From contig NZ_JBHUDG010000002.1 in NCBI RefSeq assembly GCF_042678145.1, positions 186,001 through 250,000 of the forward strand: a stretch of DNA of 64,000 nucleotides, in the 5' to 3' direction. Under the pieces are notes generated by a model that saw only the letters and a list, made by a program, of their open reading frames with translations, had not been told where the DNA came from and ran no database searches. Below, in pieces: positions 1 through 7,645 of this stretch (positions within the stretch are counted from its first letter, which is position 1; every line of letters begins with the position of its first letter). The DNA is from Pseudopedobacter beijingensis. GTDB taxonomy: Bacteria; Bacteroidota; Bacteroidia; Sphingobacteriales; Sphingobacteriaceae. The translations under genes were made by a program, and so were the position numbers.

Positions 1-647
1 TCTTCCATAGAGTGCATAAAGTCATCACCGTATTTAATAATACCAGACTCTAGCATCTCACGAAGTAAGTCGTTACCCTCACGAGTACGCTCACCCACAC
101 CAGCGAATACAGAAAGACCACCGTGTCCTTTAGCGATGTTGTTAATTAGTTCCTGGATTAATACGGTTTTACCTACACCCGCACCACCAAATAAACCAAT
201 TTTACCACCTTTTGCATAAGGCTCAATTAAGTCAATAACTTTAATACCTGTAAACAAGATTTCGTTTTCAGTAGAAAGGTCTTCAAATTTAGGAGGTGCA
301 TTGTGGATAGACTTACCATTAGTTTTGTCTAATTCTTCAATACCGTCAATAGCATCACCAACAACGTTGAATACACGTCCTTTGATGTTCTCACCAATAG
401 GCATTTTGATTGGAGCGCCTGTATCAACTACATCCATTCCTCTCACTAAACCGTCTGTAGAGTCCATCGCAATTCCTCTTACCCTATCTTCACCAAGATG
501 CTGTTGAACCTCTAAAACAATTTTTTGACCATTTTCTTTACGAATTTCTAAGGCATCGTAAATTTTAGGTAGCTTAGAACCTTCGGCAGAGAAGCTAACG
601 TCTACTACTGGGCCAATGATTTGTGCTATTTTTCCAATGTTTGGCAT
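1..647 (-). CDS. atpD: F1F0 ATP synthase subunit beta, N-terminal part (runs off the window)
   Basis: Catalytic beta subunit of the F1 sector of ATP synthase, which makes ATP from the proton gradient at the inner membrane. Only the first 215 codons are inside the window; the rest lies to the left. The translation starts MPNIGKIAQIIGPVVDVSF, the usual beta-barrel opening of the family, and contains the Walker A motif GGAGVGKT, followed by the VFAGVGERTREGNDL block that is nearly invariant in AtpD. The start ATG (reverse complement of 645-647) is the first in frame and gives the normal N-terminus. Family identity is certain from these blocks. A short palindrome lies about 40 bases upstream. Confidence 0.97.
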   Translation of the reverse strand, partial: MPNIGKIAQIIGPVVDVSFSAEGSKLPKIYDALEIRKENGQKIVLEVQQHLGEDRVRGIAMDSTDGLVRGMDVVDTGAPIKMPIGENIKGRVFNVVGDAIDGIEELDKTNGKSIHNAPPKFEDLSTENEILFTGIKVIDLIEPYAKGGKIGLFGGAGVGKTVLIQELINNIAKGHGGLSVFAGVGERTREGNDLLREMLESGIIKYGDDFMHSME

Positions 648-683
648 GTTATATGACAATTTTTATTAAAATCACTTGTTTTT

Positions 684-699
684 AAGCCTTTTAAGGCTT
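684..699. promoter_or_regulatory. Short perfect palindrome upstream of atpD
   Basis: Two 7-base arms, AAGCCTT and AAGGCTT, separated by TT, lie 37-52 bases before the atpD start. It could form a small hairpin in the leader or be an operator. Function is not shown by the sequence; no T-run follows it on the atpD strand. Confidence 0.25.
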
Positions 700-864
700 T
701 TACTTTGAGTGTGCGAAATTACATTTTATTACTTTAATTCAAAACCAATTTTCAATAAATATTTTATATTTTTTAAATAAAACAGGCTTGCATTAAAAAA
801 TAGAGTATAAGTAAAGATAATTATGGCTTGAATCTTGCTATAAAAACTAAAAAAATATCTACTT

Positions 865-1005
865 ATGAAAAACTATATTTACACGATTTCTAGTAGTCCA
901 TTGCTTAGATTCTTTAAAAGAATTTTCATTGGACTGAAAGGTCTTTTATTCCGAAGGACTGGTTTTCTAAAGCTCAAAGATGCAGATAGAATGATGTTTA
1001 TTTGA
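865..1005 (+). CDS. Possible small basic protein of 46 residues
   Basis: An ATG-initiated frame in an otherwise gene-free stretch of 460 bases between atpD and the fadL-like gene. The product is basic and amphipathic: a hydrophobic start (MKNYIYTISSSPLLRFF), then alternating lysine/arginine and hydrophobic residues (KRIFIGLKGLLFRR), and a charged end with DADRMM. I do not recognise a family. The AT-rich, purine-rich leader (a run of A before ATCTACTT) is compatible with translation in Bacteroidota, which do not rely on strong Shine-Dalgarno sites. It could be a small membrane-associated protein or a chance frame. No gene on the other strand explains it. Confidence 0.35.
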   Translation: MKNYIYTISSSPLLRFFKRIFIGLKGLLFRRTGFLKLKDADRMMFI

Positions 1006-1060
1006 GTTAAATCTCAATTGCAAAATTCTTGTTACGATTTTTTATTTTTTAATTTTTATT

Positions 1061-1078
1061 TATTATGTTAGCATAATA
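1061..1078. promoter_or_regulatory. Inverted repeat in the fadL-like leader
   Basis: Perfect 7-base arms TATTATG and CATAATA with a 4-base loop, 33-50 bases before the start codon of the outer-membrane porin gene. Position and symmetry suit an operator or a leader hairpin; nothing in the window identifies the regulator. Confidence 0.3.
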
Positions 1079-1110
1079 AGTTGTCAATTTAAAACCTACA
1101 ATCAATTACT

Positions 1111-2334
1111 ATGGTAAAAAAACTAATCTTTGGGATGCTTTTTACAGGTATTTCTTCCGGAGCCGCCTTGGCGCAGGGCTTTCAGGTTAATTTACAGGGG
1201 CAAAAGCAAATAGGAATGGCGGGCGCAGGGTCAGGGTTAGCCTTAGACGAGGCCGCTGTTTATTATAATCCGGGTGCTGTCAGTATGTTGCAGCGTAATG
1301 CTATTTCTGCGGGTATAAGCCCCGTTTTCTTCAAGTCGGCATTTTTGCAATCGGGTTCAAATACTGTAGAGTATAATAAAGACGAAATTGCTACGCCTAT
1401 TCAGGTTTATGGAGTGTGGGGGCCAAAGTCCGGAAAATATAAACTAGGTTTAGGGGTGTATACGCCTTTTGGAGGCTTAAATAATTGGGGAGACGATTGG
1501 AGCGGAAAGTATACAATCACTTCTTTAGACTTAAAAGCAATTTATATACAGCCTACTTTAAGTGTTAAACTTTCAGAAAATATAGGCGTTGGTGCTGGTT
1601 TTGTGTTCAATCACGGTATCGTAGATTTGAAAAGAAGAGTGCCTATTTCTAATAATGCAGGCGAAGCCGGTAGTGCACAATTAAAGGGCAGCGGAAACGC
1701 TTACGGTTGGAATGCTGGTATTTACATGAAGAGTGATAACGGTATTTCGGCAGGTATCTCCTATAAATCTAAAGTGGTAACAAAAGTTGAAGATGGAGAC
1801 GCTATGTTTGATGTGGCTAATTCTTTAAAACCTACATTTCCTACTAAGTTTAATTCAGAGTTGCCTTTACCAGGGACATTAACGCTGGGGTTGGGGTACG
1901 AAGCGAGTAAGAAAACTTTACTGGCCTTAGATTTGAGTTGGACAGATTGGAAAGTATACAAAAGCCTGGATTTTAAATATGATAATAATACAAGAGTACC
2001 CAATACTTCTTCTCCCAGAAATTATGGAGATGGCTATTCTGTGAAATTTGGTTTTCAACACACCACATCTGAGAAATTTGCTTTTAGGGCAGGAGCCGGT
2101 TACGTGTTTACTCCGGTAAAGTTAGGTTATGTGACTCCGGAAGTGCCCGATGCGGATAGAATTGTGCTTACAGCGGGTTTAAGTTATAGCTTTACCCCGA
2201 AATTTGGTGTGGATGTTTCCTTTATGTATGAAGGACTGAAAAAACTGACAGAGACCAATTATGAAACACAGTTGTCCGGTACATTTAAATCTGATGTTTA
2301 TATTCCGGGAATATCCCTGGCTTATAGATGGTAA
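1111..2334 (+). CDS. OmpP1/FadL/TodX-family outer membrane transport protein
   Basis: Outer membrane beta-barrel of the FadL family, which takes up long-chain fatty acids and other hydrophobic compounds. Seen: a signal peptide (MVKKLIFGMLFTGISSGAALA, cleavage expected before QG), then the N-terminal family block with GMAGAGSGLALDEAAVYYNP, in which the NPA-like segment forms the hatch region, and a C-terminus ending in an aromatic residue (SLAYRW) as expected for Bam-dependent barrels. Length, 407 residues, is normal for the family. The stop codon is only 30 bases before the next gene, a predicted SGNH-hydrolase lipoprotein, so the two are probably co-transcribed. Inference: the hydrolase releases acyl chains that the porin imports. 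The substrate cannot be read from sequence. Confidence 0.9.
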   Translation: MVKKLIFGMLFTGISSGAALAQGFQVNLQGQKQIGMAGAGSGLALDEAAVYYNPGAVSMLQRNAISAGISPVFFKSAFLQSGSNTVEYNKDEIATPIQVYGVWGPKSGKYKLGLGVYTPFGGLNNWGDDWSGKYTITSLDLKAIYIQPTLSVKLSENIGVGAGFVFNHGIVDLKRRVPISNNAGEAGSAQLKGSGNAYGWNAGIYMKSDNGISAGISYKSKVVTKVEDGDAMFDVANSLKPTFPTKFNSELPLPGTLTLGLGYEASKKTLLALDLSWTDWKVYKSLDFKYDNNTRVPNTSSPRNYGDGYSVKFGFQHTTSEKFAFRAGAGYVFTPVKLGYVTPEVPDADRIVLTAGLSYSFTPKFGVDVSFMYEGLKKLTETNYETQLSGTFKSDVYIPGISLAYRW

Positions 2335-2364
2335 TTGTTTTTTACGTATTTAAACCAGAATAAA

Positions 2365-3666
2365 ATGAAAATTAAGAATATACAAACCTGGATCTATAGT
2401 CTGTCTTTTTTAGCTGTAGTTTCATGTAAACCCACTATTGATACACCAGAACTTTCTAAAGGGAGTGCCGATTTTTCCAAGTACATTGCTGTAGGTAATT
2501 CCCTGACTGCAGGATATGCAGATAATGGACTCTATTTAGAAGGACAGAAGGTGGCTTATCCTAATTTAATAGCTGCACAGATGAAAGCCGTAGGTGGTGG
2601 CAACTTTACATCTCCTTTCTTTACAGATGCGCAATCTGATGGATCTGGTTATGTTAAACTAACAGGTTTTAATGCTGACGGCACTCCTATTGTAACTCCA
2701 GTGGCAGATAAGTTAGCATATAGAAGTCAACAGCCACTCCTGTTAACCAAACATACAGAGGAGGTGCAAAATTTGGGAATTCCGGGAATGAGGTTAGATT
2801 TAGGATATGCTGCACCAACCTTTAGCGGAGCTAATATGTATTTCGAAAGATTATTGAATAGTAATCAAGTCGATAATACCACTTATTTTGATTTCATACA
2901 AAACAGAAATCATACATTTTTTTCCTTTTGGTTGGGTAATAACGATATTTTGGGCTGGGCAACCGCAGGTGGCGATGCAGGGACAGATCCTACTAAGCAA
3001 AGGACAGATAAAACACAATTTGCTCAATTATACACAGCCTTTATTACCAGCTTAACCAGTAAAGGACAAAAAGGAGCGGTAGCCACAATTCCTGATGTAA
3101 CATCAGTTCCGTTTTTTAATACCAAAACAGTTGCTTTAATTAATGCTGGACTAAAAGCCAATCCGCAAACGGCTAACTTACCGGGCATATTTATCAATGC
3201 TTTAAACCCCTCGACCAATACTTATCAGGCGAGATTAGCTACCGCAGAAGATTTAATCATATTAACTTTTGATACTGGGGTAATTGGTAGTGGGCCGGGT
3301 TATGGCTTAGATCAAAATTTACCTATAGAAAATAAATATGTTCTAGATAAAGAAGAGGTTCGTATTGCTAAAGATTATGTGACCAGTTATAATAACTCTA
3401 TAAAACAAATAGCAGAAGCTAAGGGTTTGGCACTGGTAGACACTTATACAATATTGAATGACATAAAATCAGGTAAGGATTATGATGGGATCCATGTTTC
3501 TTCATCTTACATTACCGGAAATGCGTTCTCTCTGGATGGCGTACATCTTACCCCGATTGGAAATGCTGTTATAGCTAATGAATTTATCAAAGCAATTAAC
3601 GCAAAATACAGTTCAACTATACCACCTGTAAATGTTGCTAATTATTCGGGAGTGAAATTTCCTTAG
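2365..3666 (+). CDS. SGNH/GDSL-hydrolase lipoprotein
   Basis: Predicted surface or periplasmic lipoprotein with an SGNH (GDSL) esterase/lipase fold. I place the start at the ATG at 2365, not at an in-frame TTG 30 bases upstream, because this gives a proper lipoprotein signal: hydrophobic stretch, then lipobox VVSC with Cys21. The hydrolase blocks are visible: GNSLTAG (block I, nucleophile Ser46, with Asn in place of the usual Asp), WLGNND (block III oxyanion Asn) and DGVHLTPIGN (block V catalytic Asp and His). Length is 433 residues. It follows a FadL-type porin by 30 bases and is followed by a clear hairpin with a T-run, so the pair looks like a two-gene operon for use of esterified lipids. 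The substrate is unknown. Confidence 0.88.
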   Translation: MKIKNIQTWIYSLSFLAVVSCKPTIDTPELSKGSADFSKYIAVGNSLTAGYADNGLYLEGQKVAYPNLIAAQMKAVGGGNFTSPFFTDAQSDGSGYVKLTGFNADGTPIVTPVADKLAYRSQQPLLLTKHTEEVQNLGIPGMRLDLGYAAPTFSGANMYFERLLNSNQVDNTTYFDFIQNRNHTFFSFWLGNNDILGWATAGGDAGTDPTKQRTDKTQFAQLYTAFITSLTSKGQKGAVATIPDVTSVPFFNTKTVALINAGLKANPQTANLPGIFINALNPSTNTYQARLATAEDLIILTFDTGVIGSGPGYGLDQNLPIENKYVLDKEEVRIAKDYVTSYNNSIKQIAEAKGLALVDTYTILNDIKSGKDYDGIHVSSSYITGNAFSLDGVHLTPIGNAVIANEFIKAINAKYSSTIPPVNVANYSGVKFP

Positions 3667-3694
3667 TCTACCAATACAACAATTTCAAATTTAT

Positions 3695-3730
3695 GAAAGG
3701 ACACTTGATTGCAGTGTCCTTTCTTTTTTT
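3695..3730 (+). terminator. Rho-independent terminator after the SGNH hydrolase gene
   Basis: Perfect 11-base stem GAAAGGACACT / AGTGTCCTTTC with a 7-base loop, followed by seven T. It lies 28 bases after the stop codon and ends the porin-hydrolase operon. Confidence 0.85.
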
Positions 3731-3800
3731 AGCTGTATTTTGAATTCCAGTATTACATAATGTAATTGTTCCTTTCCGTTCAAAAGATTAATTTCGGAAC

Positions 3801-4709
3801 ATGAAGAGAATTTTAGTAACGGGCAGTAATGGCCTGTTAGGTCAAAAACTTACTGATGCCATATTGAAAAATAATCAATTTGAGCTTATAGCTACTGGAA
3901 AGGGTAAGAACAGACATCATATTCAGGCAGGATATATTTACGAAGAAATGGATATTACCGATAAAGAAAGCATCGCCTCGGTAGTTTCAAAACATCGTCC
4001 CGATGCTATTATTAATACAGCAGCAATGACAAACGTAGATACCTGCGAAACCGAGCGGGATACTTGTTGGTTATTAAATGTTACTGCAGTTCAATATCTG
4101 ATAAATGTTTGCAGGTCAGAAAATATCCATTTAATTCATCTGTCCACAGATTTTATTTTTGATGGAGCTGATGGCCCTTATACAGAAGATGCGACTCCCA
4201 ATCCGCTATCGTATTATGGCGAATCTAAATTAGCAGCAGAAAAGCTATTGGAAAAGTCAGGGATAAACTATGCAATATTAAGAACCATTATTGTTTATGG
4301 TATTGTGAACGATATGAGCAGAAGTAATATTATACTTTGGGCAAAAGGAGCTTTAGAGAAGGGAAATCCTATTAATGTGGTTAACGATCAATGGAGGATG
4401 CCTACTCTGGCAGAAGATCTTGCTGATATTTGTCTGCTAGCCGTAGAAAAACAAGCTCAGGGAATTTACAATGCTTCAGGGAAAGATTTAATGAGTATAT
4501 TGGAACTCGTGGAAAGAGTGGCAGATTATTACGGGTTAGATAAATCGCTGATCAATCCAATATCATCAGAAAGTTTAAATCAGGCAGCAAAAAGACCGGT
4601 TAAAACGGGGTTTGTTCTGGATAAATCTATTAAAGAATTAGGTTATACGCCTCATACGTTCGAGGAAGGTATCCGTATCATGGAAAAACAATTAAAAGAT
4701 ATTTCATAA
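3801..4709 (+). CDS. SDR-family sugar nucleotide reductase, RmlD-like (dTDP-4-dehydrorhamnose reductase family)
   Basis: Extended short-chain dehydrogenase of the RmlD substrate-binding family. Seen: N-terminal Rossmann motif TGSNGLLG (residues 7-14) for NAD(P)H, the conserved HLSTDFIFDG block, and catalytic Tyr139-x3-Lys143 in YYGESK. Length is 302 residues, normal for RmlD. RmlD itself makes dTDP-L-rhamnose, but no rmlA, rmlB or rmlC lies beside it and this family includes other reductases, so the exact substrate is uncertain. It stands apart from the polysaccharide locus by several kilobases. The next gene, a peroxiredoxin, starts 51 bases on, so they may be co-transcribed, though a functional link is not evident. 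Confidence 0.8.
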   Translation: MKRILVTGSNGLLGQKLTDAILKNNQFELIATGKGKNRHHIQAGYIYEEMDITDKESIASVVSKHRPDAIINTAAMTNVDTCETERDTCWLLNVTAVQYLINVCRSENIHLIHLSTDFIFDGADGPYTEDATPNPLSYYGESKLAAEKLLEKSGINYAILRTIIVYGIVNDMSRSNIILWAKGALEKGNPINVVNDQWRMPTLAEDLADICLLAVEKQAQGIYNASGKDLMSILELVERVADYYGLDKSLINPISSESLNQAAKRPVKTGFVLDKSIKELGYTPHTFEEGIRIMEKQLKDIS

Positions 4710-4760
4710 ATTTTTTGTAATTATACAGTAATTAATAACGCATCATAAAAAATAAATAAT

Positions 4761-5225
4761 ATGGCATTAAAAGTAGGAGATAAAGCTCCAAATTTCACAT
4801 TGCTGAATACAGAAGCTAAAGAAGTAAGTTTAAGCGATTTTGCTGGCAAAAAAGTAGTCATTCACTTTTTTCCTTTAGCATTTACGGGAGTTTGTACAAC
4901 CCAATTGTGTACTCTAAGAGATAATTTTGGTTTTTATGAAGGAATAAATGCTCAGGTTTTAGGTGTATCTGTAGATTCTCCTTTTACCCTGGCCAAATTT
5001 AAAGAAGAAAACAACTATCAGTTTCCACTGTTGTCGGATTTTAATAAAGAAGTATCCAAATCATTCGGAGCTTTTTATGAAGACTTTGTGTTAGGATTGA
5101 AGGGAGTGGCTAAACGTTCTGCATTTGTTATTGATGAGAATCAAAACATCATATACGCCGAAGTTTTAGAAGATGCTCACCAGTTACCAAATTTTCAGGC
5201 CATTGACGAACTGATAAAAAAATAA
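4761..5225 (+). CDS. Peroxiredoxin (AhpC/TSA family, Bcp/AhpE-like)
   Basis: Thiol peroxidase that reduces hydrogen peroxide and organic hydroperoxides. Seen: thioredoxin-like fold start (KVGDKAPNFTLLN), the active-site block PLAFTGVCTTQLC with peroxidatic Cys45 in the P-x3-T-x2-C pattern, and a second cysteine at position 50. The Cys45/Cys50 spacing is that of Bcp/PrxQ enzymes, where the second cysteine resolves the sulfenic acid; other parts (DSPFTLAKFKEEN) look closer to AhpE. It is 154 residues long, complete. The stop is 6 bases before the floA start, so the two are likely one transcription unit. Reductant, probably thioredoxin, is inferred from the family. Confidence 0.88.
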   Translation: MALKVGDKAPNFTLLNTEAKEVSLSDFAGKKVVIHFFPLAFTGVCTTQLCTLRDNFGFYEGINAQVLGVSVDSPFTLAKFKEENNYQFPLLSDFNKEVSKSFGAFYEDFVLGLKGVAKRSAFVIDENQNIIYAEVLEDAHQLPNFQAIDELIKK

Positions 5226-5231
5226 GAAAGA

Positions 5232-6218
5232 ATGGATGGATCAATAAACATAATTTTTATCATAGTAGGGGCTGTAATAGCTATATCTCTATTCTTTTAT
5301 ATTTTACCGGTAAATCTTTGGTTTACAGCACAGCTTTCTTCAGTAAGGATTAATCTTTTGAATCTGGTACTGATGAGGTTAAGACGTGTTCCACCTTCTT
5401 TGGTCGTAAATGCAATGATTACCTCTACCAAAGCCGGTTTAAATATTACATCTAACGAAATAGAAACACACTATTTGGCTGGTGGACATGTGAATAATGT
5501 TATTAAAGCATTAATATCCGCAGATAAAGCAAATATTTCACTGGATTTTAAGTTGGCTACAGCAATTGATTTGGCCGGTAGAGATGTATTTGAGGCAGTA
5601 CAGTTATCAGTAAATCCAAGAGTTATTAATACACCTCCGGTTGCAGCGGTAGCCAAAGACGGTATTCAGTTAATCGCTAAAGCAAGGGTAACGGTAAGAG
5701 CAAATATCAACCAATTGGTTGGTGGAGCCGGAGAAGAAACTATTTTGGCAAGGGTAGGCGAAGGTATAGTAAGTACTATTGGTTCTTCTAATAGCCACAA
5801 AGAAGTTCTAGAAAATCCAGATACTATATCCAAAGTGGTTTTAGCCAAAGGTCTAGACTCCGGAACAGCTTTTGAGATACTTTCTATCGATATTGCAGAT
5901 ATAGATATTGGTGAAAATATTGGTGCCAAACTGCAAACAGACCAGGCAGAAGCCGATTTAAAAGTAGCAAATGCAAAAGCAGAAGAAAGAAGAGCTATTG
6001 CTGTGGCTTTTGAGCAAGAGATGAGAGCAAAAGCACAGGATGCCAGAGCAAGAGTAATTGAAGCAGAAGCACAGGTTCCTTTAGCTATGGCTGAGGCATT
6101 CAGAAATGGTAATTTGGGAATTATGGATTACTATAAAATGCAGAATATCCAGGCAGATACGGAAATGAGAGGTTCTATTGCCAAGCCGGGATCTTTAGGC
6201 AAAACTGATAAGAAGTAA
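5232..6218 (+). CDS. floA: Flotillin-like protein FloA
   Basis: Membrane scaffold protein of the FloA (YqfA, UPF0365) family, which organises functional membrane microdomains. Seen: one N-terminal membrane segment (about residues 6-27, IIFIIVGAVIAISLFFYILP), the SPFH-like region (residues about 40-230) and a C-terminal Ala/Glu-rich stretch (about 230-290, with repeated AEAxVxxAxAEE-type heptads) that should form a coiled coil for oligomerisation. Length of 328 residues fits FloA. In many bacteria floA neighbours an nfeD gene; none is present here. It sits 6 bases after the peroxiredoxin gene. The end of the gene is followed at once by a MITE-like hairpin element. Confidence 0.93.
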   Translation: MDGSINIIFIIVGAVIAISLFFYILPVNLWFTAQLSSVRINLLNLVLMRLRRVPPSLVVNAMITSTKAGLNITSNEIETHYLAGGHVNNVIKALISADKANISLDFKLATAIDLAGRDVFEAVQLSVNPRVINTPPVAAVAKDGIQLIAKARVTVRANINQLVGGAGEETILARVGEGIVSTIGSSNSHKEVLENPDTISKVVLAKGLDSGTAFEILSIDIADIDIGENIGAKLQTDQAEADLKVANAKAEERRAIAVAFEQEMRAKAQDARARVIEAEAQVPLAMAEAFRNGNLGIMDYYKMQNIQADTEMRGSIAKPGSLGKTDKK

Positions 6219-6753
6219 TTGACAGTAGGGCTGTATCAAAAATAAGAAACCTTGTCATCGTAAGTTTGTAGGAGGAGAAATCTCATTCCTAAACGCTCCT
6301 GAAAGATCCTTCGACTCGCTCAGGATGACAAATTATTTTTGGTGCAGCCTCTTTTTATTAAGTTATCTTTCTTCGCTTTATTAACAGCGTTCTTTCCTAA
6401 GATGTCCTTCTACCTTGGGGAGAAGGTGCCTAAAGGGCGAATAAGGGAGGATATTTCGTCATCCTGAATTTAATTAGCTAATCTTCAAGTCCGGCTAGTT
6501 ACTGCTCGCTACTATTATCTTGAAACCAGTGCAATACTTCAAAGTGGAACTAAGGTGGGAGTATACTGGGAGTAAAGTGCTGGTATAGTGGGAGTAGCAA
6601 GCTTGAAAAGCTTGGATTTTGATTTCATATATCTCTATAGATTGGTTACATTGAGAATGTCGAGCGAAGGAGTAGAGTAAGCCTGAGTTATAACAGCATT
6701 CGAACGATAGAAGCGGTTCACAAACATCCGATATTTAAATTTTTAAAATAAAA
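6219..6753. repeat. Gene-free stretch with interspersed repeat copies
   Basis: No convincing gene. It holds a MITE-like hairpin (6229-6349), a REP-like copy at 6254-6270 identical over 17 bases to the left end of the IS110 element near 47.95 kb, a piece with AAGTGGAACTAAGGTGGG and AAAGTGCTGGTATAGTG (about 6537-6597) that recurs at about 15770-15820, and low-complexity decayed sequence up to the tRNA promoter. Confidence 0.6.
6229..6349. repeat. MITE-like hairpin element, about 120 bp
   Basis: Imperfect 17-base inverted termini GGCTGTATCAAAAATAA (6229-6245) and TTATTTTTGGTGCAGCC (6333-6349), matching at about 14 positions, enclose nested repeats (a GTCATC...AAATCTC arm and a GATCCTTCGACTCGCTC arm). 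Related elements with a similar GACTGTATCAAAA or GGATCAAAA edge occur near 44.3 and 61.4 kb. There is no coding capacity. Confidence 0.55.
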
Positions 6754-6784
6754 TTTGCAGTAATCATCCTATTGTCTATCTTTG
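6754..6784 (+). promoter_or_regulatory. Bacteroidota-type sigma-ABfr promoter for tRNA-Arg
   Basis: TTTG at 6754-6757, exactly 19 bases, then TATCTTTG at 6777-6784. This is a full match to the Bacteroidota consensus (TTTG, 19-20 bases, TAnnTTTG). It lies about 52 bases before the mature tRNA, so transcription should start near 6790. It is the best promoter I can read in the window. Confidence 0.8.
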
Positions 6785-6835
6785 CAATCCCAAATGCGGG
6801 AATTAGTGGACATCTTAGATGTTTATTGAGTAAAC

Positions 6836-6909
6836 GGATCTGTAGCTTAACTGGATAGAGCACCTGACTACGGATCAGGAGGTTAGGGGTTCGACTCCCT
6901 TCAGGTCCA
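6836..6909 (+). tRNA. tRNA-Arg (anticodon ACG)
   Basis: 74-base cloverleaf. The acceptor stem pairs GGATCTG with CAGGTCC (one G-U pair); the anticodon arm is CCTGA-CTACGGA-TCAGG, giving anticodon ACG, which reads CGU and, if A34 is deaminated, CGC and CGA arginine codons. The T arm contains GGTTCGACTCC. The discriminator is A; CCA is not encoded. A strong promoter precedes it and a hairpin with a T-run follows. Confidence 0.96.
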
Positions 6910-6920
6910 CTGATAAAATC

Positions 6921-6953
6921 AAAGCCTTTTTGCCTTAGGCAGAAAGGCTTTTT
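6921..6953 (+). terminator. Rho-independent terminator after tRNA-Arg
   Basis: Stem AAAGCC...TGCC / GGCA...GGCTTT with a TTA loop, ending in a short T-run (6949-6953), 11 bases after the tRNA. It separates the tRNA from adk. Confidence 0.75.
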
Positions 6954-6971
6954 AATTTCAAACCAAAAACT

Positions 6972-7544
6972 ATGCTTAATTTAGTATTATTTGGCCCTCC
7001 AGGGGCAGGCAAAGGTACTCAATCTCAGAAGTTGATCGACAAATATGCGTTGGTTCATCTTTCAACAGGAGATATCCTGAGAGCAGAGATTAGCAATGGC
7101 ACCACTCTTGGATTAGAGGCAAAAAAATTAATGGATCAGGGGTTACTGGTTCCGGATGAAGTGGTTATTGGGATGATTAGCAATAAATTAGATGCTAATA
7201 AAGATGCAAAGGGATTTATATTCGACGGGTTTCCAAGAACAGTAGCTCAGGCAGAAGCTTTAGATAACCTGTTAGAATCAAAAGGAGCTTCTATTTCAGG
7301 AATGATCGCCTTACAGGTAGATAACGAAGAATTAGAGAAACGTCTTCTTCTGAGAGGAAAAGATTCAGGTCGTCCGGATGACCAAAATCCCGAAATCATT
7401 AAAAAGAGAGTAGAAGAATACAACGATAAAACTGCTCCGGTAGCAAATTATTATAAAGGACAGGGCAAACTTACTGGAATTAACGGTATTGGCAGTATAG
7501 AAGATATATTTGGCAACATTGTTACTGTAGTAGATGCTTATTAA
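6972..7544 (+). CDS. adk: Adenylate kinase
   Basis: Cytoplasmic enzyme that interconverts ATP + AMP and 2 ADP, essential for nucleotide balance. Seen: P-loop GPPGAGKGTQ near residue 8-17, the AMP-binding block LSTGDILRAEI, the conserved FDGFPRTVAQAE segment, and RLLLRGKDSGRPDD in the LID/core region. At 190 residues it is the short-LID form without the four-cysteine zinc site. It is followed by obgE 101 bases on, a pairing common in Bacteroidota, with a hairpin between them. Confidence 0.97.
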   Translation: MLNLVLFGPPGAGKGTQSQKLIDKYALVHLSTGDILRAEISNGTTLGLEAKKLMDQGLLVPDEVVIGMISNKLDANKDAKGFIFDGFPRTVAQAEALDNLLESKGASISGMIALQVDNEELEKRLLLRGKDSGRPDDQNPEIIKKRVEEYNDKTAPVANYYKGQGKLTGINGIGSIEDIFGNIVTVVDAY

Positions 7545-7585
7545 GCTCTGTTTAGATTACTTTAAGGATTATATTTTACTATTTC

Positions 7586-7618
7586 AAATTGCAGTTGCTT
7601 ATCCGGTAACTGCAATTT
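7586..7618 (+). terminator. Hairpin between adk and obgE
   Basis: Perfect 11-base stem AAATTGCAGTT / AACTGCAATTT with an 11-base loop, 42 bases after adk. Only a short T stretch follows, so termination may be partial and obgE may be partly read through from adk. Confidence 0.55.
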
Positions 7619-7645
7619 CTATTTAAAGCAAAACTTAAGAAAATC

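Noticed and set aside
301..507. Plus-strand frame inside atpD
   Set aside because: Antisense of a strongly conserved housekeeping gene, no domain.
2335..2364. Upstream TTG start for the SGNH lipoprotein
   Set aside because: It would place ten residues before the lipoprotein signal; the ATG at 2365 gives a normal signal and lipobox.
3801..4709. Assigning rmlD and a dTDP-rhamnose pathway
   Set aside because: No rmlA, rmlB or rmlC nearby; the family includes other reductases, so the gene symbol is withheld.
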